Numbered from the stretch's first letter, positions 9,093 to 19,058 are shown. The stretch is DNA of 64,000 bases from Alistipes sp. (GCA_017437045.1 JAFSBY010000043.1:62001-126000); one strand, 5' to 3'. Notes: generated from the sequence alone by a model not told the origin. A program made the numbers and translations.

Positions 9093-12000
9093 ATGTATCA
9101 AAACAGACTAAAAAAGGTTATGCGCTTTACGATGCTGCTTGCAGCACTCGTATGGTGCAGTGTCGGTTTTGCGCAGACGCCTGTCAAAGGTCGCGTCATG
9201 GATTCGTTCGGGCAGCCGGTTATCGGTGCTTCGGTGATCGTTGACGGCACGACGCGCGGTGTAACAACCGATGTGAATGGTGAGTTTACGCTCGCCGAAA
9301 AGAGTGGTACTCCGATTACGGTATCGTATATCGGCTACAGCTCGATCAAAGCCGCTCTCTCGAACGGCATGGTCATCACGCTGCAGGAGGACGCCACGGC
9401 CATCGACGATGTAGTCGTTGTCGGCTATGGTGTACAAAAGAAGGAGACCTTGACGGGTGCCATCGCAGTCGTGGGTGACGAGATGCTCAAAGAGAAGGGT
9501 TCGCTTTCCAGCCCCTTGCAGGCTATGCAGGGCCAGGTGCCGGGTGTGATCATCACCCGTTCGTCGAGTGCCCCCGGTGATGAGAGCTGGAGCATGAATC
9601 TGCGTGGTAATGTATCGCGCAACACGGCAGCTCCGCTGATCATCGTCGATGGTATTGCCCTCGACAGCACGAACGAGATGCGCAACCTCAATCCGCAGGA
9701 TATTGCCTCGATGAGCTTCCTCAAGGACGGTGCCGCAGCCATCTATGGTTCGCGTGCAGCCGGTGGTGTCGTGCTGATCACCACCAAGAAGGGTGCCGAG
9801 GGTCGTACCCGCGTAGAGTATTCGGGTTCGTTCTCGATCAAGAAGGTGGGTCTGATGCCCGAGTTGATGAACATCGACGAGTGGGCTGACTCGGTGCTCA
9901 CCGCGCTGGCTAATGATGGTAAGACGTCCGATAACTGGATCACCTATGCCCAGCTGGCCAAGACCTACAAAGGCTCGTACATCGATCTGCAGCACTCGCC
10001 CAACCCCTTCGGTACGGCCGGTTTTACGGACGTGCACGATTTCGTATTCGACGATTCGGTCAATTGGCTCGGTTCGCTCTTCGATACGGGCTATTCGACG
10101 ACGCACGACGTAAGTGTAACGGGTGGTACGGATAAGATCAACTACCGCGTATCGTTCGGTTATCTCTATGATGGCAGCAACATCCAATTTGGCGACAACC
10201 AGAACCAGCGTTACAACTTCCGCATCAACAACAGCTTCAAGATCACCGATTGGCTGCAACTCGAGTCGGTCATCGGTTACAACCGCCAGGAGCAGGTTGC
10301 CCCGACGCAGATTGGCTCGATTCTGACGATCAACATGCCGATGCCGGGTCTGCCGCTTATGACGCAGAATGGTCTGCCCTATGCTTGGGGTACGTGGGGT
10401 TCGCCCGCAGCCAAGGCCGAGTATGGTGGTGACAACAAACTCTCGGTAACGGGCGTTACGATCAGCGAGACGTTCAACGCCAACCTGACCAAGTGGCTCG
10501 ACATGAGTCTGAATATGGGTTACAGCAACTCGTACGCTATCCGTGACAAGAACTCGAAATCGATCGAGTACTACAACTTCGCCGGCAACACGAAGGTTCG
10601 TACCGAGCCTACGGCCGAGAATACCTATTACAACAAGACGACGGCTCGTACCGATTTCTACACCTTTACGGGCTATCTGACCGGTCACCACACCTTTGCC
10701 GAGGATCACAACGTGAAGGTGATGATTGGTGGTCAGTATGAGTTTAAGGACTTCATGAGCTATGGTGCCGAGGCTACCAACATCCAACCCGATTTCGAGA
10801 ACATCAACGGTTCGGGTACGGTGGAGCTGAAGAGCACGGATAAGTATCAGCACTCGATCCTCTCGATGATGGGTCGTGCCAACTACGACTATCGTCAGAA
10901 GTACCTCGTTGAGTTCAACATGCGTTACGACGGTTCGTCGAAGTTCCTGCCGGAGAATCGCTGGGCCTTCTTCTGGGGTGGTTCGCTCGGTTGGCGCATC
11001 TCGGAGGAGAACTTCCTCAAGCAAGTTGAGTGGGTGGACGAGTTGAAACTGCGTCTCTCGTATGGTGAGGTTGGTAACCAGGGAGGTATCACCAACTATG
11101 ACGGTGTATCGCTCTTCGACCTGAATGCACAGGCCGGTGCCATGATCGGCAACTCGCAGGCATCGTACCTCTCGGTATCGAAGCTGGCATCGAAGTCGCG
11201 TTCGTGGGAGCGCATTAAGAATTACAACATCGGTTTGGACTTTGCCTTGCTGGGCAATCGTCTGTCGGGTACGTTTGAGGCCTTCATGAAGAAGAACGAC
11301 AACATGTTGGCACCCGTAACCTACCCCGGCGTACTGGGTATTACGGCTCCCGACATGAATGCCGGTGCTTTCGAGGCCTACGGTTATGAGGGTCAGCTCA
11401 CCTGGCGTGACAAGATCGGTAAGGATTTCGAGTACTACGTAGGTGGTACCTTCACCTTTGCTCGTAGCGAATTGACCAACTACGGTGGTACGGTCACCAA
11501 GTCGAGTGGTTACACCTCGACGCGTGAGGGCTACCCGCTCAACTCGCTCTTTGGTCTGCGCTATGGCGGCAAGATCGAGAATGAGCAGATGCTCGAGGCC
11601 TACATGGCAAAATACTACGAGAATAACGGTATCGGCATTCCGTCAAACCTGCGCGTCGGTGACAACATGTACTGCGACGTAAACGAGGACGGCAAGCTCG
11701 ATGCAGAGGACTACGTATACCTCGGAACGGACAATCCGGAGATTCAGTACTCGCTGACGGCCGGTCTGTCGTGGAAGGGCATCGACTTCTCGATCGTCTT
11801 CCAGGGTGCAGCCAACCGTACGATGTGGAACGGCATCAACAACTGGACGGTGCCGATGCGTGCCAACTACACCAACACGACCAACCAGTCGATTGGCAAC
11901 GTATGGAGCGCCGAGAATCCGGGTGGCCACTACAACCCGCTCACCAACGACGGTAACATCAACAACTACAACTACCAGGCTTCGTCGCACTCGGCTTCGG

Positions 12001-12233
12001 ATGCATCGTACATCCGTCTGAAGAACCTCTCGGTAGGCTACACCATGCCGGCCAAGTGGTTTGCCAAGACCAAGGCGATCTCGGGTTGCCGCATCTACTT
12101 CACGGGATCAGACCTTTGGGAGCACTCCGACATTCTGGACGGTTGGGATCCCGAGGCCAAGAGTAATCCCTCGGCAACGGCTCGTTATCCGTTCGTTCGT
12201 ACCTTCACGTTTGGTGCTAACTTAACCTTCTAA
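9093..12233 (+). CDS. SusC-like TonB-dependent outer-membrane transporter
   Basis: A 1046-residue protein with signal peptide (cleavage after GFAQ), a carboxypeptidase-D regulatory-like domain (about 30-110; GRVMDSFGQPVIGASVIVDGTTRG), a plug domain (about 115-225; VVVGYGVQKKETLTGA, FLKDGAAAIYGSRAAGGVVLITTKKG) and a 22-strand barrel ending in the aromatic FTFGANLTF. It imports oligosaccharides across the outer membrane using TonB energy, in complex with the SusD lipoprotein encoded 15 bases downstream. There is no STN domain. It is the first structural gene of the plus-strand PUL arm and so is the likely target of the HTCS and/or the adjacent sigma factor. Confidence 0.97.
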   Translation: MYQNRLKKVMRFTMLLAALVWCSVGFAQTPVKGRVMDSFGQPVIGASVIVDGTTRGVTTDVNGEFTLAEKSGTPITVSYIGYSSIKAALSNGMVITLQEDATAIDDVVVVGYGVQKKETLTGAIAVVGDEMLKEKGSLSSPLQAMQGQVPGVIITRSSSAPGDESWSMNLRGNVSRNTAAPLIIVDGIALDSTNEMRNLNPQDIASMSFLKDGAAAIYGSRAAGGVVLITTKKGAEGRTRVEYSGSFSIKKVGLMPELMNIDEWADSVLTALANDGKTSDNWITYAQLAKTYKGSYIDLQHSPNPFGTAGFTDVHDFVFDDSVNWLGSLFDTGYSTTHDVSVTGGTDKINYRVSFGYLYDGSNIQFGDNQNQRYNFRINNSFKITDWLQLESVIGYNRQEQVAPTQIGSILTINMPMPGLPLMTQNGLPYAWGTWGSPAAKAEYGGDNKLSVTGVTISETFNANLTKWLDMSLNMGYSNSYAIRDKNSKSIEYYNFAGNTKVRTEPTAENTYYNKTTARTDFYTFTGYLTGHHTFAEDHNVKVMIGGQYEFKDFMSYGAEATNIQPDFENINGSGTVELKSTDKYQHSILSMMGRANYDYRQKYLVEFNMRYDGSSKFLPENRWAFFWGGSLGWRISEENFLKQVEWVDELKLRLSYGEVGNQGGITNYDGVSLFDLNAQAGAMIGNSQASYLSVSKLASKSRSWERIKNYNIGLDFALLGNRLSGTFEAFMKKNDNMLAPVTYPGVLGITAPDMNAGAFEAYGYEGQLTWRDKIGKDFEYYVGGTFTFARSELTNYGGTVTKSSGYTSTREGYPLNSLFGLRYGGKIENEQMLEAYMAKYYENNGIGIPSNLRVGDNMYCDVNEDGKLDAEDYVYLGTDNPEIQYSLTAGLSWKGIDFSIVFQGAANRTMWNGINNWTVPMRANYTNTTNQSIGNVWSAENPGGHYNPLTNDGNINNYNYQASSHSASDASYIRLKNLSVGYTMPAKWFAKTKAISGCRIYFTGSDLWEHSDILDGWDPEAKSNPSATARYPFVRTFTFGANLTF

Positions 12234-12248
12234 AACCTGAATACGACC

Positions 12249-13982
12249 ATGAAATCAATCATAAAATTTGCAACTCTTCTGGCCGTAGCCGTTGGCTCGG
12301 TGTCGTGTCTTGATCTCGACCCGCAGGACCAGATTTCCGATGCGAATGTGTGGGGCAACGCGAACAATGTCCAACTCTTCGCCAATCAATTCTATGGTGG
12401 TCTGCGCGGTTTTGATGCCGGCAACTATCGCAGTGTCGTAGCCGATGGTCCTCACAGCGACAAACGTTCGGACCTCGTATGCGGTACGACCATCAACGTG
12501 TACAGCATGGGAACCAACCAGATCCCCTCGTCGGATGGCAATTATACGGATCTTTACAGCCGTCTGTATCGTACAAACCTCTTGCTGGAGAACGTTTCGG
12601 CCGACTCGTCGACCTCACCGATGGCCCAGCCCGTGGGTGAGGCGCTCTTCTTCCGTGCCTACTTCCACTTTGAGCTCGTACAGCTCTATGGCGACTGTAT
12701 CTTGGTTCAGAAGCCGCTCGACGTGACCTCTGGCGAGCTGACTGCCGAGCGCAACGATCGTCTGGAGGTGATCCAGGCTGCCATTGCCGACCTGAAGCAG
12801 GCAGCAGCCCTGTTGCCCGAGACCCCGACCGAGGATGGTCGTGTCGCCAAAGATGCTGCTTGGGCCATGCTTTCGCGCATTGCTCTGTATGAGGCTTCGT
12901 GGCAGAAGTTCCACGTAGGCAAGGGTCAGAACACGGCCGCCTCGACCGCCCTGTTCGAGGAGTCGTGGAAAGCTGCCGAGCAGGTGATCTCGCGCAACAA
13001 CTACTCGCTCTTCTACAACGCCCAGCTGGGTGACCGCGACAGCTATCGTTACATGTTCATCCTCGAGGATGTAGTCTGCAACCCTGCCGGTCTGCAGAAG
13101 AGTGGCAACACGGAGTATATCCTCGCCTATCGCTACAACACGCCGCTCAAGTATATCGAGTTCAACATCACGCACGGTATGCTCAACCATGGCGACAACA
13201 TGATCACGGCAAAATTGGCCGACATGTATCGTTGTCAGGATGGTCTGCCGATCGACAAGTCGCCCCTTTTCAAGGGTCGTCTGACGGCTACCTCGGAGTT
13301 TGACAATCGTGATAACCGCATGAACGCAACGATGCTCAAAATCGGCCAGAAGTATTGGAACAACGACGGTACGAACCAGTCGCGCGTAACGTGGGATGAC
13401 AACGACCTGAACAACTGCGCCTCGTACGACAAGCCGACCCCCTCGGGCTCGGGTTATGCCAACTACAAGTGGTGCACGGAGCGTGCCGTAACCGATGCCG
13501 AGGAGAGCTACGATTTCCCCGTAATTCGTTACGCCGAGGTGCTGCTGAACTATGCCGAGGCCAAGTTCGAGCAGACCGAGTCGATCACCGACGCCGAGTT
13601 GGACATGTCGCTGAACCTGGTACGTGGCCGCACGAACCCGACGATGACCAAACTCTCGAACCAGCTCGTATCGGCCAATGGCCTTTCGATGCGCGAGGAG
13701 ATTCGTGCCGAGCGTACCGTGGAGTTGGTGATGGAGGGTTTCCGTCTCGACGACCTGAAGCGCTGGAAGACGGCCGAGGTGGAGATGCCGATGGATCTGC
13801 TGGGTGTACAGAAGACCGGTACGTGGTATGAGGGTCAGTCGATGAACCTGCCGCTCAACAGCGAGGGTCGCATCCTGCTCTATAAGGATCGCGTATGGGA
13901 GCAGAAGCACTACCTGTTGCCGCTGCCTATCGACCAGATGCAGCTGAACCCGAATCTGGGACAAAACCCGGGTTGGAAGTAA
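12249..13982 (+). CDS. SusD-like surface glycan-binding lipoprotein
   Basis: The 577-residue protein has a lipobox with Cys20 after GSVS, the TPR-like SusD fold and the family's typical stretches: EALFFRAYFHFELVQLYGD, AKDAAWAMLSRIALYEASW, YAEVLLNYAEAKFEQ, and the C-terminal RAERTVELVMEGFRLDDLKRW and LLPLPIDQMQLNPNLGQNPGW. It caps the SusC barrel and presents glycan on the cell surface. It is directly downstream of susC. Loops that decide glycan specificity cannot be interpreted without a structure. Confidence 0.97.
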   Translation: MKSIIKFATLLAVAVGSVSCLDLDPQDQISDANVWGNANNVQLFANQFYGGLRGFDAGNYRSVVADGPHSDKRSDLVCGTTINVYSMGTNQIPSSDGNYTDLYSRLYRTNLLLENVSADSSTSPMAQPVGEALFFRAYFHFELVQLYGDCILVQKPLDVTSGELTAERNDRLEVIQAAIADLKQAAALLPETPTEDGRVAKDAAWAMLSRIALYEASWQKFHVGKGQNTAASTALFEESWKAAEQVISRNNYSLFYNAQLGDRDSYRYMFILEDVVCNPAGLQKSGNTEYILAYRYNTPLKYIEFNITHGMLNHGDNMITAKLADMYRCQDGLPIDKSPLFKGRLTATSEFDNRDNRMNATMLKIGQKYWNNDGTNQSRVTWDDNDLNNCASYDKPTPSGSGYANYKWCTERAVTDAEESYDFPVIRYAEVLLNYAEAKFEQTESITDAELDMSLNLVRGRTNPTMTKLSNQLVSANGLSMREEIRAERTVELVMEGFRLDDLKRWKTAEVEMPMDLLGVQKTGTWYEGQSMNLPLNSEGRILLYKDRVWEQKHYLLPLPIDQMQLNPNLGQNPGWK

Positions 13983-14001
13983 TCGATTGTAAACCGATAA
14001 A

Positions 14002-15657
14002 ATGATCAAAAGCATGAAAAGATATTGGAAATACCTGCTTCCGGCCCTGCCGTTGATGTTTACGCTCACGGCTTGCGAGGAGGATTACACACCCCATCAG
14101 TTGCCGGAGTCGATCGTCATGGAGGCCATCGAGCTCTCCTACACTGTCGAGCAGCAGAATAAGCTCTATGTCGATAACACCGAGACGATGGCCTACCCGA
14201 TGCTTTCGGGCGAGAGCGTACGTTTCGACTACACGACGACCCCCGATCCGTCGGAGGTAACCTTCCCCACCGTATGTTGGACGACCAACAATCCGGATGT
14301 AGTCTCGATTGCCGAGGATGGCACGATCACGGCTATCGGTGCCGGTAACGCCATCGTAACGATTGCCCCCGACACGCCGAACTTGGTAGCCCAGGCATCG
14401 CTCAAGATCATCGTAAGCGATGAGTTGATCCCCGCTACGGCCATTACGATCTCGGACAATGCCAAGATGGTTGATCCGATCAATGGCGACACGCCGGCCT
14501 GCTACATGGGCGAAACGATGCAGCTCACGGCTGCCATCGAGCCTTCGACGACGACCTATAAGACCGTGAAGTGGTCGTCGGCTGACGAGGCCATCGCTAC
14601 GGTTGATCAGATCACGGGTCTTGTAACCGGTGTAACGCGTGGTTTTGTGGATATCATTGCCACAGCACTCGATCCGGAGAATCCCGTTTCGGCTACGCAC
14701 CATATCTACATCGACCAGGTGGTTGATCCGCTGGGTATTAAGTTTATGAATGCTCCGGCCGACGATTACTGCTTCCCGATTTTGCAACGTTGGTTCACAG
14801 TAGAGTTCGAGACCTATCCGAAACTTTCGACCCGTTCGCTCATCAAGTGGGAGTCGAGTGATCCGTCGATCGCTACGGTAAGCGATGGTGTAGTCACCAT
14901 ATCGGGCTACGGCCAGGTAACGATCAAGGCCATCTGCGCCGAGGGTACCATCCCGGCCGACCAAGAGGGCTTTGCTCGCGAGGTTTCATTCAAGATGAAT
15001 ATCCCCGAAGGTCTGGTACGTGAGTACTTCCTCAATCCGAAGTGGCTGACATGGGATGTCAATCCGAGTTGCCGCAATGCCGGTGCCAAGTCGGAGGTGA
15101 AGTTCACCGAGAACGGTGAGCGTTATCTCGAGGTTACAACACGCCGTCAAAACGACACCAACCAACGTGCCGACTTCTCGAGTGTATCTCACACGCTTTC
15201 GGGTGGCCGCAAGATTGGTATCCACGCCGGGAACTATCCGATTCTGGCTCTCCGTATGGACGACGTACAGAAGATCTATCCCGATCAGGTAACCTTCCGT
15301 GCCTTCAAGTTCGACACCTCGTCGGATGCCATCAGCGATGGTAGATCTTGGGCTGGTGAATTAGGTAACGGTTCGGATAAATACGACCATTGTTATCACT
15401 TCTCAGACAACTCGGATGTCTTTGTTTACGACCTGACTGTGAACTATCCTGCAAACGGTGCTGCTACCCTCCTGCCGACCAATGAGACGGTCTTTTTCAG
15501 TACTTTCCAGGTGAAGTATGCCGATATGCGTACGCTGACAGCTCCTGTAACCTACCGTGCCTTCTGGGTCGAGACTTTCCGCAACATGGACGAGCTGAAG
15601 GCCAAGATGGATGAGGATTGCGCCAAGTATGGTCACACCTATACGCAAGTTAAATAA
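14002..15657 (+). CDS. Surface lipoprotein with BIG2-type Ig repeats (SusE/F-position protein)
   Basis: The 551-residue protein starts at ATG 14002, 19 bases after susD, with lipobox Cys25 (TLTAC). After a short linker come three Ig-like BIG2 modules; each contains the WT/SS-x-D-x-x-ATV type core (WTTNNPDVVSIAEDGTITA, WSSADEAIATVD, WESSDPSIATVSDG). The last ~200 residues form a separate domain ending in FWVETFRNMDELKAKM that resembles the C-terminus of the lipoprotein at 17353. Its third place in the operon and lipid anchor suggest a surface glycan-binding protein, with the BIG2 repeats as a spacer. Binding is inferred, not seen. The shared C-terminal domain may be DUF4979-like, which I cannot verify. 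Confidence 0.8.
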   Translation: MIKSMKRYWKYLLPALPLMFTLTACEEDYTPHQLPESIVMEAIELSYTVEQQNKLYVDNTETMAYPMLSGESVRFDYTTTPDPSEVTFPTVCWTTNNPDVVSIAEDGTITAIGAGNAIVTIAPDTPNLVAQASLKIIVSDELIPATAITISDNAKMVDPINGDTPACYMGETMQLTAAIEPSTTTYKTVKWSSADEAIATVDQITGLVTGVTRGFVDIIATALDPENPVSATHHIYIDQVVDPLGIKFMNAPADDYCFPILQRWFTVEFETYPKLSTRSLIKWESSDPSIATVSDGVVTISGYGQVTIKAICAEGTIPADQEGFAREVSFKMNIPEGLVREYFLNPKWLTWDVNPSCRNAGAKSEVKFTENGERYLEVTTRRQNDTNQRADFSSVSHTLSGGRKIGIHAGNYPILALRMDDVQKIYPDQVTFRAFKFDTSSDAISDGRSWAGELGNGSDKYDHCYHFSDNSDVFVYDLTVNYPANGAATLLPTNETVFFSTFQVKYADMRTLTAPVTYRAFWVETFRNMDELKAKMDEDCAKYGHTYTQVK

Positions 15658-15671
15658 TTAACCCTTTGCTA

Positions 15672-17063
15672 ATGACTATGAAAAAGATATTTCTGATGTT
15701 GGGTGTTGCAGCTTTCACGCTGCAACTCTCAACCGCCTGCACCGACTATTTGGAGGATGGCAAGGTGAATCTGGAGATCCCCGAGCAGCCTGAGGAGCCC
15801 GAAGAGCCGTTCGTGTATCCCACGACCTACAACTTCAACAACCCCTGTGCGCTGATCGCACAAGAGGATATCGACCGCGTAAAGCAGAAGGTGGCTGCGG
15901 CCGATGCCAACGATTTGGTCTATGCCTCGTGGTTGAATTTCTGCAAGAGCCAGTTTGCACAATCGAGCTATAAGGCCAGCCCCGTGGAGATCGTCGTGCG
16001 CGGTGACGCCACGGGCACGGGCGTTGCGAGTGAGAACTATGGTTCGTGTATGCGCGATGCTGCTGCAGCATTGCAGTTGGCGCTCCGTTGGCACATCTCG
16101 GGCGAGAAGGCCTATGCCGACGCTGCGATTGCCATCTTGAACGATTGGGCTCGTGTCTGCAAGAAGATCACGGCCAACGACCGCAACTTCTATCTGCTGG
16201 CAGGTTTCCAGGGCTACACGTTCGCTTGCGCCGGTGACATGATGCGCAACTACGAGGGTTGGGCCGCCGCCGACATCGAGATCTTCAAGCAGTGGATGCT
16301 GACCGTATGGTATCCCCTTAACCGTGAGTTCACGCTCAATCCGGGCGGCACGAACGACTGCGCCCTGCACTGCTGGTCGAACTGGCAGCTCTGCAACATG
16401 GCGTCGTTGCTGGCTATTGGTCACCTGACGCAGAATCCCGAGATTGTCACGCTGGCCTACAAGAACTTCCGCGAGGGCGAAGGCAGCGGTGCGCTGAACC
16501 ACATGATCCCTTACGATCCGGTAGAGGATCCCGACCACAAGACGACGGGCATGTTGGCCCAGAGCATGGAGTCGGGTCGTGACCAGGGTCACGCCACGCT
16601 CGTCATCTCGATGAATGCCGAGATGTGCCAGATGGCATGGAACCTCGGCATCGACTTCTGGGGCATGGAGAACAACAAGGTGCTGGCCATGTGTGAGTAC
16701 ACCGCCAAGTGGAACGCGAAGCCCAACGGGTCGTTCCTCACCACGACGATGCCCTTCACGACCTACTACTATTGCATCGACTGCGAGTGTAAGAACAAGA
16801 ACCACGGCGCAACGCACACGACCGTTTCGAACGATGAGGGTCGTGGTACGATTCGTCCGGGATGGGATCTGATCTACAACCACTACGCCAAGGTGAAGGG
16901 TCTGGGCGACGAGGCCTGCTACTACTCGAAACTCTTTGCCGAGCAGCTGCGCTACACGAACGGCACGCTGACCGGTGATGGTGGTGCCGGTGACTCGCGC
17001 TACGGTGGCAACAGCTCAGCCTTTGACCAGTTTGGTTGGGGCACGATGCTCTACACACGCTAA
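15672..17063 (+). CDS. Alginate-lyase-superfamily lipoprotein, probable polysaccharide lyase
   Basis: About 463 residues from ATG 15672 (an upstream TTG at 15666 is less likely), with a lipobox-like STAC. The chain is an all-helical toroid typical of the alginate_lyase (PF05426) superfamily: repeated helices such as DAAAALQLALRWHISGEKAYADAAIAIL, then AGFQGYTFACAGDMMR, TNDCALHCWSNWQLCNMASL and MLAQSMESGRDQGHATL, which provide candidate Asn/His/Arg active-site residues. PL5 and PL38 enzymes share this layout; PL38 glucuronan-lyase-type activity would fit the GH88 encoded later, but I cannot choose the family from sequence alone. It would cleave a uronic-acid polymer at the cell surface to deliver oligosaccharides to SusCD. 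Confidence 0.72.
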   Translation: MTMKKIFLMLGVAAFTLQLSTACTDYLEDGKVNLEIPEQPEEPEEPFVYPTTYNFNNPCALIAQEDIDRVKQKVAAADANDLVYASWLNFCKSQFAQSSYKASPVEIVVRGDATGTGVASENYGSCMRDAAAALQLALRWHISGEKAYADAAIAILNDWARVCKKITANDRNFYLLAGFQGYTFACAGDMMRNYEGWAAADIEIFKQWMLTVWYPLNREFTLNPGGTNDCALHCWSNWQLCNMASLLAIGHLTQNPEIVTLAYKNFREGEGSGALNHMIPYDPVEDPDHKTTGMLAQSMESGRDQGHATLVISMNAEMCQMAWNLGIDFWGMENNKVLAMCEYTAKWNAKPNGSFLTTTMPFTTYYYCIDCECKNKNHGATHTTVSNDEGRGTIRPGWDLIYNHYAKVKGLGDEACYYSKLFAEQLRYTNGTLTGDGGAGDSRYGGNSSAFDQFGWGTMLYTR

Positions 17064-17098
17064 TAGTTAGGTGAAAGAGTCATATATACCGACAGCAA

Positions 17099-17127
17099 GT
17101 CGGCAGGGGGCCAAGCCCTCTGCCGAC
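17099..17127 (+). terminator. Intercistronic GC-rich hairpin
   Basis: A 12-bp stem (gtcggcaggggg at 17099-17110 with ccctctgccgac at 17116-17127, one G.T pair) sits between the lyase gene and the small-peptide gene. No T-run follows. It could partly terminate or stabilise the upstream message, lowering or separating expression of the peptide and fimbrillin-like genes. Confidence 0.5.
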
Positions 17128-17176
17128 AAGCCGTAAAAAAATGAGAAACAACCATAAACCAATCAATTTTACATCT

Positions 17177-17326
17177 ATGAAAACCACAAAAACAGCCTAT
17201 CAGGCTCCCGAAGTGGAGCAGGTAGAGATGCGGGTAGAGCAAGGTTTCGCCGGCTCGTTCACAAGTGATGAGAATCCGTTTGACGATGTACCCTGGAACG
17301 ACAACAGCGGTGACAATTGGGAGTAA
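17177..17326 (+). CDS. 49-residue acidic peptide of the AYxxP-VEQGF type
   Basis: I prefer the ATG at 17177 to an in-frame ATG at 17141, because a paralogue at 51448-51594 begins at the same point and is 48 residues. The peptide has a short basic N-terminus, AYQAP, eight residues, VEQGF, then an acidic, Trp- and Asn-rich tail. It has no signal peptide or membrane segment. The paralogue matches without gaps (AYxxP, eight residues, VEQGF, then a small residue pair and Ser). Both genes sit immediately upstream of a fimbrillin-like lipoprotein gene; here the gap is 26 bases. Small ORFs of this look are common as hypothetical proteins in Bacteroidales. Function unknown. Confidence 0.72.
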   Translation: MKTTKTAYQAPEVEQVEMRVEQGFAGSFTSDENPFDDVPWNDNSGDNWE

Positions 17327-17352
17327 TTAACAACGTAAAAAGAGCAAAAAAA

Positions 17353-19035
17353 ATGAAAAAGATTTTGTTTGTAGCCGCAGTGGCAGCGTTGTTCTGCTCC
17401 TGCTCGAAAGATGAGACGACGGTAAATCCCAACTCGAAGGGCGAGCGCGTTTACCGCGAATTTACGGCCGAAATGGCCACAATCAGCCGTGCACACCTCG
17501 GCGAGCCGAACACCGAAGCCAAGACGATCGGCGTCTATTTGGACGCTGGTGATCAGGTACTCTTTGTCAATGAGAACAAGGAGGCCGCAACAGCCGAGGT
17601 TGTAAAGGTTGACAATGGTGTTGCCTACATCGCCGGTGAGGTTCCCGCCGGTACGCTTACGGCCTACTACCCTGCTTGGGCCTATGACAATGACCGTCGT
17701 AACTATTGGGACATTTCGCAAACCGACAGCCAATATGGTACGTTGAACATCGACAAATACCAGTTTGCTCATGAGGCCGTTGGCAAGATGGATCATTTGG
17801 TAGACAGCAATGCCAATAAGAACGATGAGTGGCGCGCCAACTCGTTGCCGATCGCTATGATTGGCTCGATTGTCGAGAACCATGTATCGTTTGCAGCAGA
17901 TGCCAATGCGGCTATCCTGGAGATCCCCGTGAAGGGTGATGTGCTGCTGCAGAAGATCTGCCTCTACTACACCGACAAGATTCTTGAGCCGAACGGTGCC
18001 GCTAAAACGGCTCCCAACCACGAGCTGCACTTCATCAACGAGCAGCTGACCTCGGAGGCAAAGAGTTTTTATATCATGGTGAAGCCGGGTGATGCCAAAT
18101 ACATCGTCGTAGAGTTCCAGACCAGCACGGAGCCGGAGAGTGCCAAAGCGCTCAATCTGCTCAATGGTACGCAGGTTCCGGGTAAAGACGAGTTGGATTG
18201 GTACAATGGTCGCTGCTTCGGTTACCGTTATATGCGTCGCGTAGCCAGCAAGAGCTATGCCGTCAAGGGTGTGACCACGATGCCGACGACCGATCTGACG
18301 GCCAGCCAGCTCGATGAGAATCGTTACATCGTACACCTCGGTTCGGCTAATCAGTCGAAGAATTACGGTGTGAAGGAGGGAACGCCTACGGCGGCTGACT
18401 TCAAGGGCCTTTCAAACGGCAATGTGGTCAAGCAGTTCGAAGAGTATGTCGAGGTAGAGGTGAAGCCCACCAGCACGCCGGCTGCCGGTAGCGATTGCAC
18501 GTGGCGTGGTGATTTCGGTATTGCCACGGAAAGCGGGCACCCCGAGAACGACAAGGTACTGATGCCGGTCGATGCCGGTAACTATCGCTATTTGGCCGTT
18601 AAGACCGATGTGCGTGTACTGACCCAGAACACGGCTAATTATTGGACTGCATCGGGCACGAAAGGCAACCTGCAGCTGTGGCTCGGTTTTGAGTACATGG
18701 CCGACAAATCGAAGGTATACTATGAGAAATGGAGCTCGCGCGACTGCAAAACCGAGAGCAGCTTCTCGTATCTGAAGACCGATGAGGATGGTGTCGAGGT
18801 ACTCGTCTTCGACTTGATGGCTCGCTGGAACAATTTCTCGAATTGGCTTCCCACGACGCGCAAAGTCGATCTGCACAACTTCAAATTTGTGGTAGCCGAC
18901 ATGAAGCGCGCCATGGTAGAGAGCGATTTCGATGCCGAGGGTAAGTGCACGTTTGCCAACCCGACCTACAAGGTCTATTGGATGGGTTACTTCACCTCGA
19001 TTGACGAGATTAGCCAATTTATGAAGAACAACTAA
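17353..19035 (+). CDS. Fimbrillin-like lipoprotein with C-terminal domain shared with the BIG2 protein
   Basis: About 560 residues from the ATG at 17353; the upstream in-frame TTG overlaps the peptide gene. Lipobox Cys17 (FCSC). The N-terminal half resembles the Mfa/fimbrillin-like family: it starts after a short linker with a ...REFTAEMAT strand, followed by VYLDAGDQVLFVNE, LTAYYPAWAYD and SLPIAMIGSI. The C-terminal ~190 residues resemble the end of the 14002 protein: a DLMARWNNF region, FKFVVADM, then YWMGYFTSIDEISQFMK. It is the last gene before the terminator at 19059. A surface glycan-binding or adhesive role is inferred from the lipid anchor and the operon; it is not shown by motifs. 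Confidence 0.75.
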   Translation: MKKILFVAAVAALFCSCSKDETTVNPNSKGERVYREFTAEMATISRAHLGEPNTEAKTIGVYLDAGDQVLFVNENKEAATAEVVKVDNGVAYIAGEVPAGTLTAYYPAWAYDNDRRNYWDISQTDSQYGTLNIDKYQFAHEAVGKMDHLVDSNANKNDEWRANSLPIAMIGSIVENHVSFAADANAAILEIPVKGDVLLQKICLYYTDKILEPNGAAKTAPNHELHFINEQLTSEAKSFYIMVKPGDAKYIVVEFQTSTEPESAKALNLLNGTQVPGKDELDWYNGRCFGYRYMRRVASKSYAVKGVTTMPTTDLTASQLDENRYIVHLGSANQSKNYGVKEGTPTAADFKGLSNGNVVKQFEEYVEVEVKPTSTPAAGSDCTWRGDFGIATESGHPENDKVLMPVDAGNYRYLAVKTDVRVLTQNTANYWTASGTKGNLQLWLGFEYMADKSKVYYEKWSSRDCKTESSFSYLKTDEDGVEVLVFDLMARWNNFSNWLPTTRKVDLHNFKFVVADMKRAMVESDFDAEGKCTFANPTYKVYWMGYFTSIDEISQFMKNN

Positions 19036-19058
19036 TCTTGATTACGATCGGATTCACT

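Noticed and set aside
9108..11024. Long (638-codon) open frame on the minus strand opposite susC
   Set aside because: The SusC frame is supported end to end by family motifs; the antisense frame is a codon-bias shadow with an implausible Arg/His/Val-rich composition.
12615..14069. 484-codon minus-strand frame opposite susD
   Set aside because: SusD is certain in the plus frame. The antisense frame has no domain and is rich in Val, His, Arg and Gln, as expected from biased codons read backwards.
17141..17176. Earlier ATG extending the 49-residue peptide by 12 codons
   Set aside because: The paralogue at 51448-51594 starts at the equivalent of ATG 17177, and the extension has no conserved residues.
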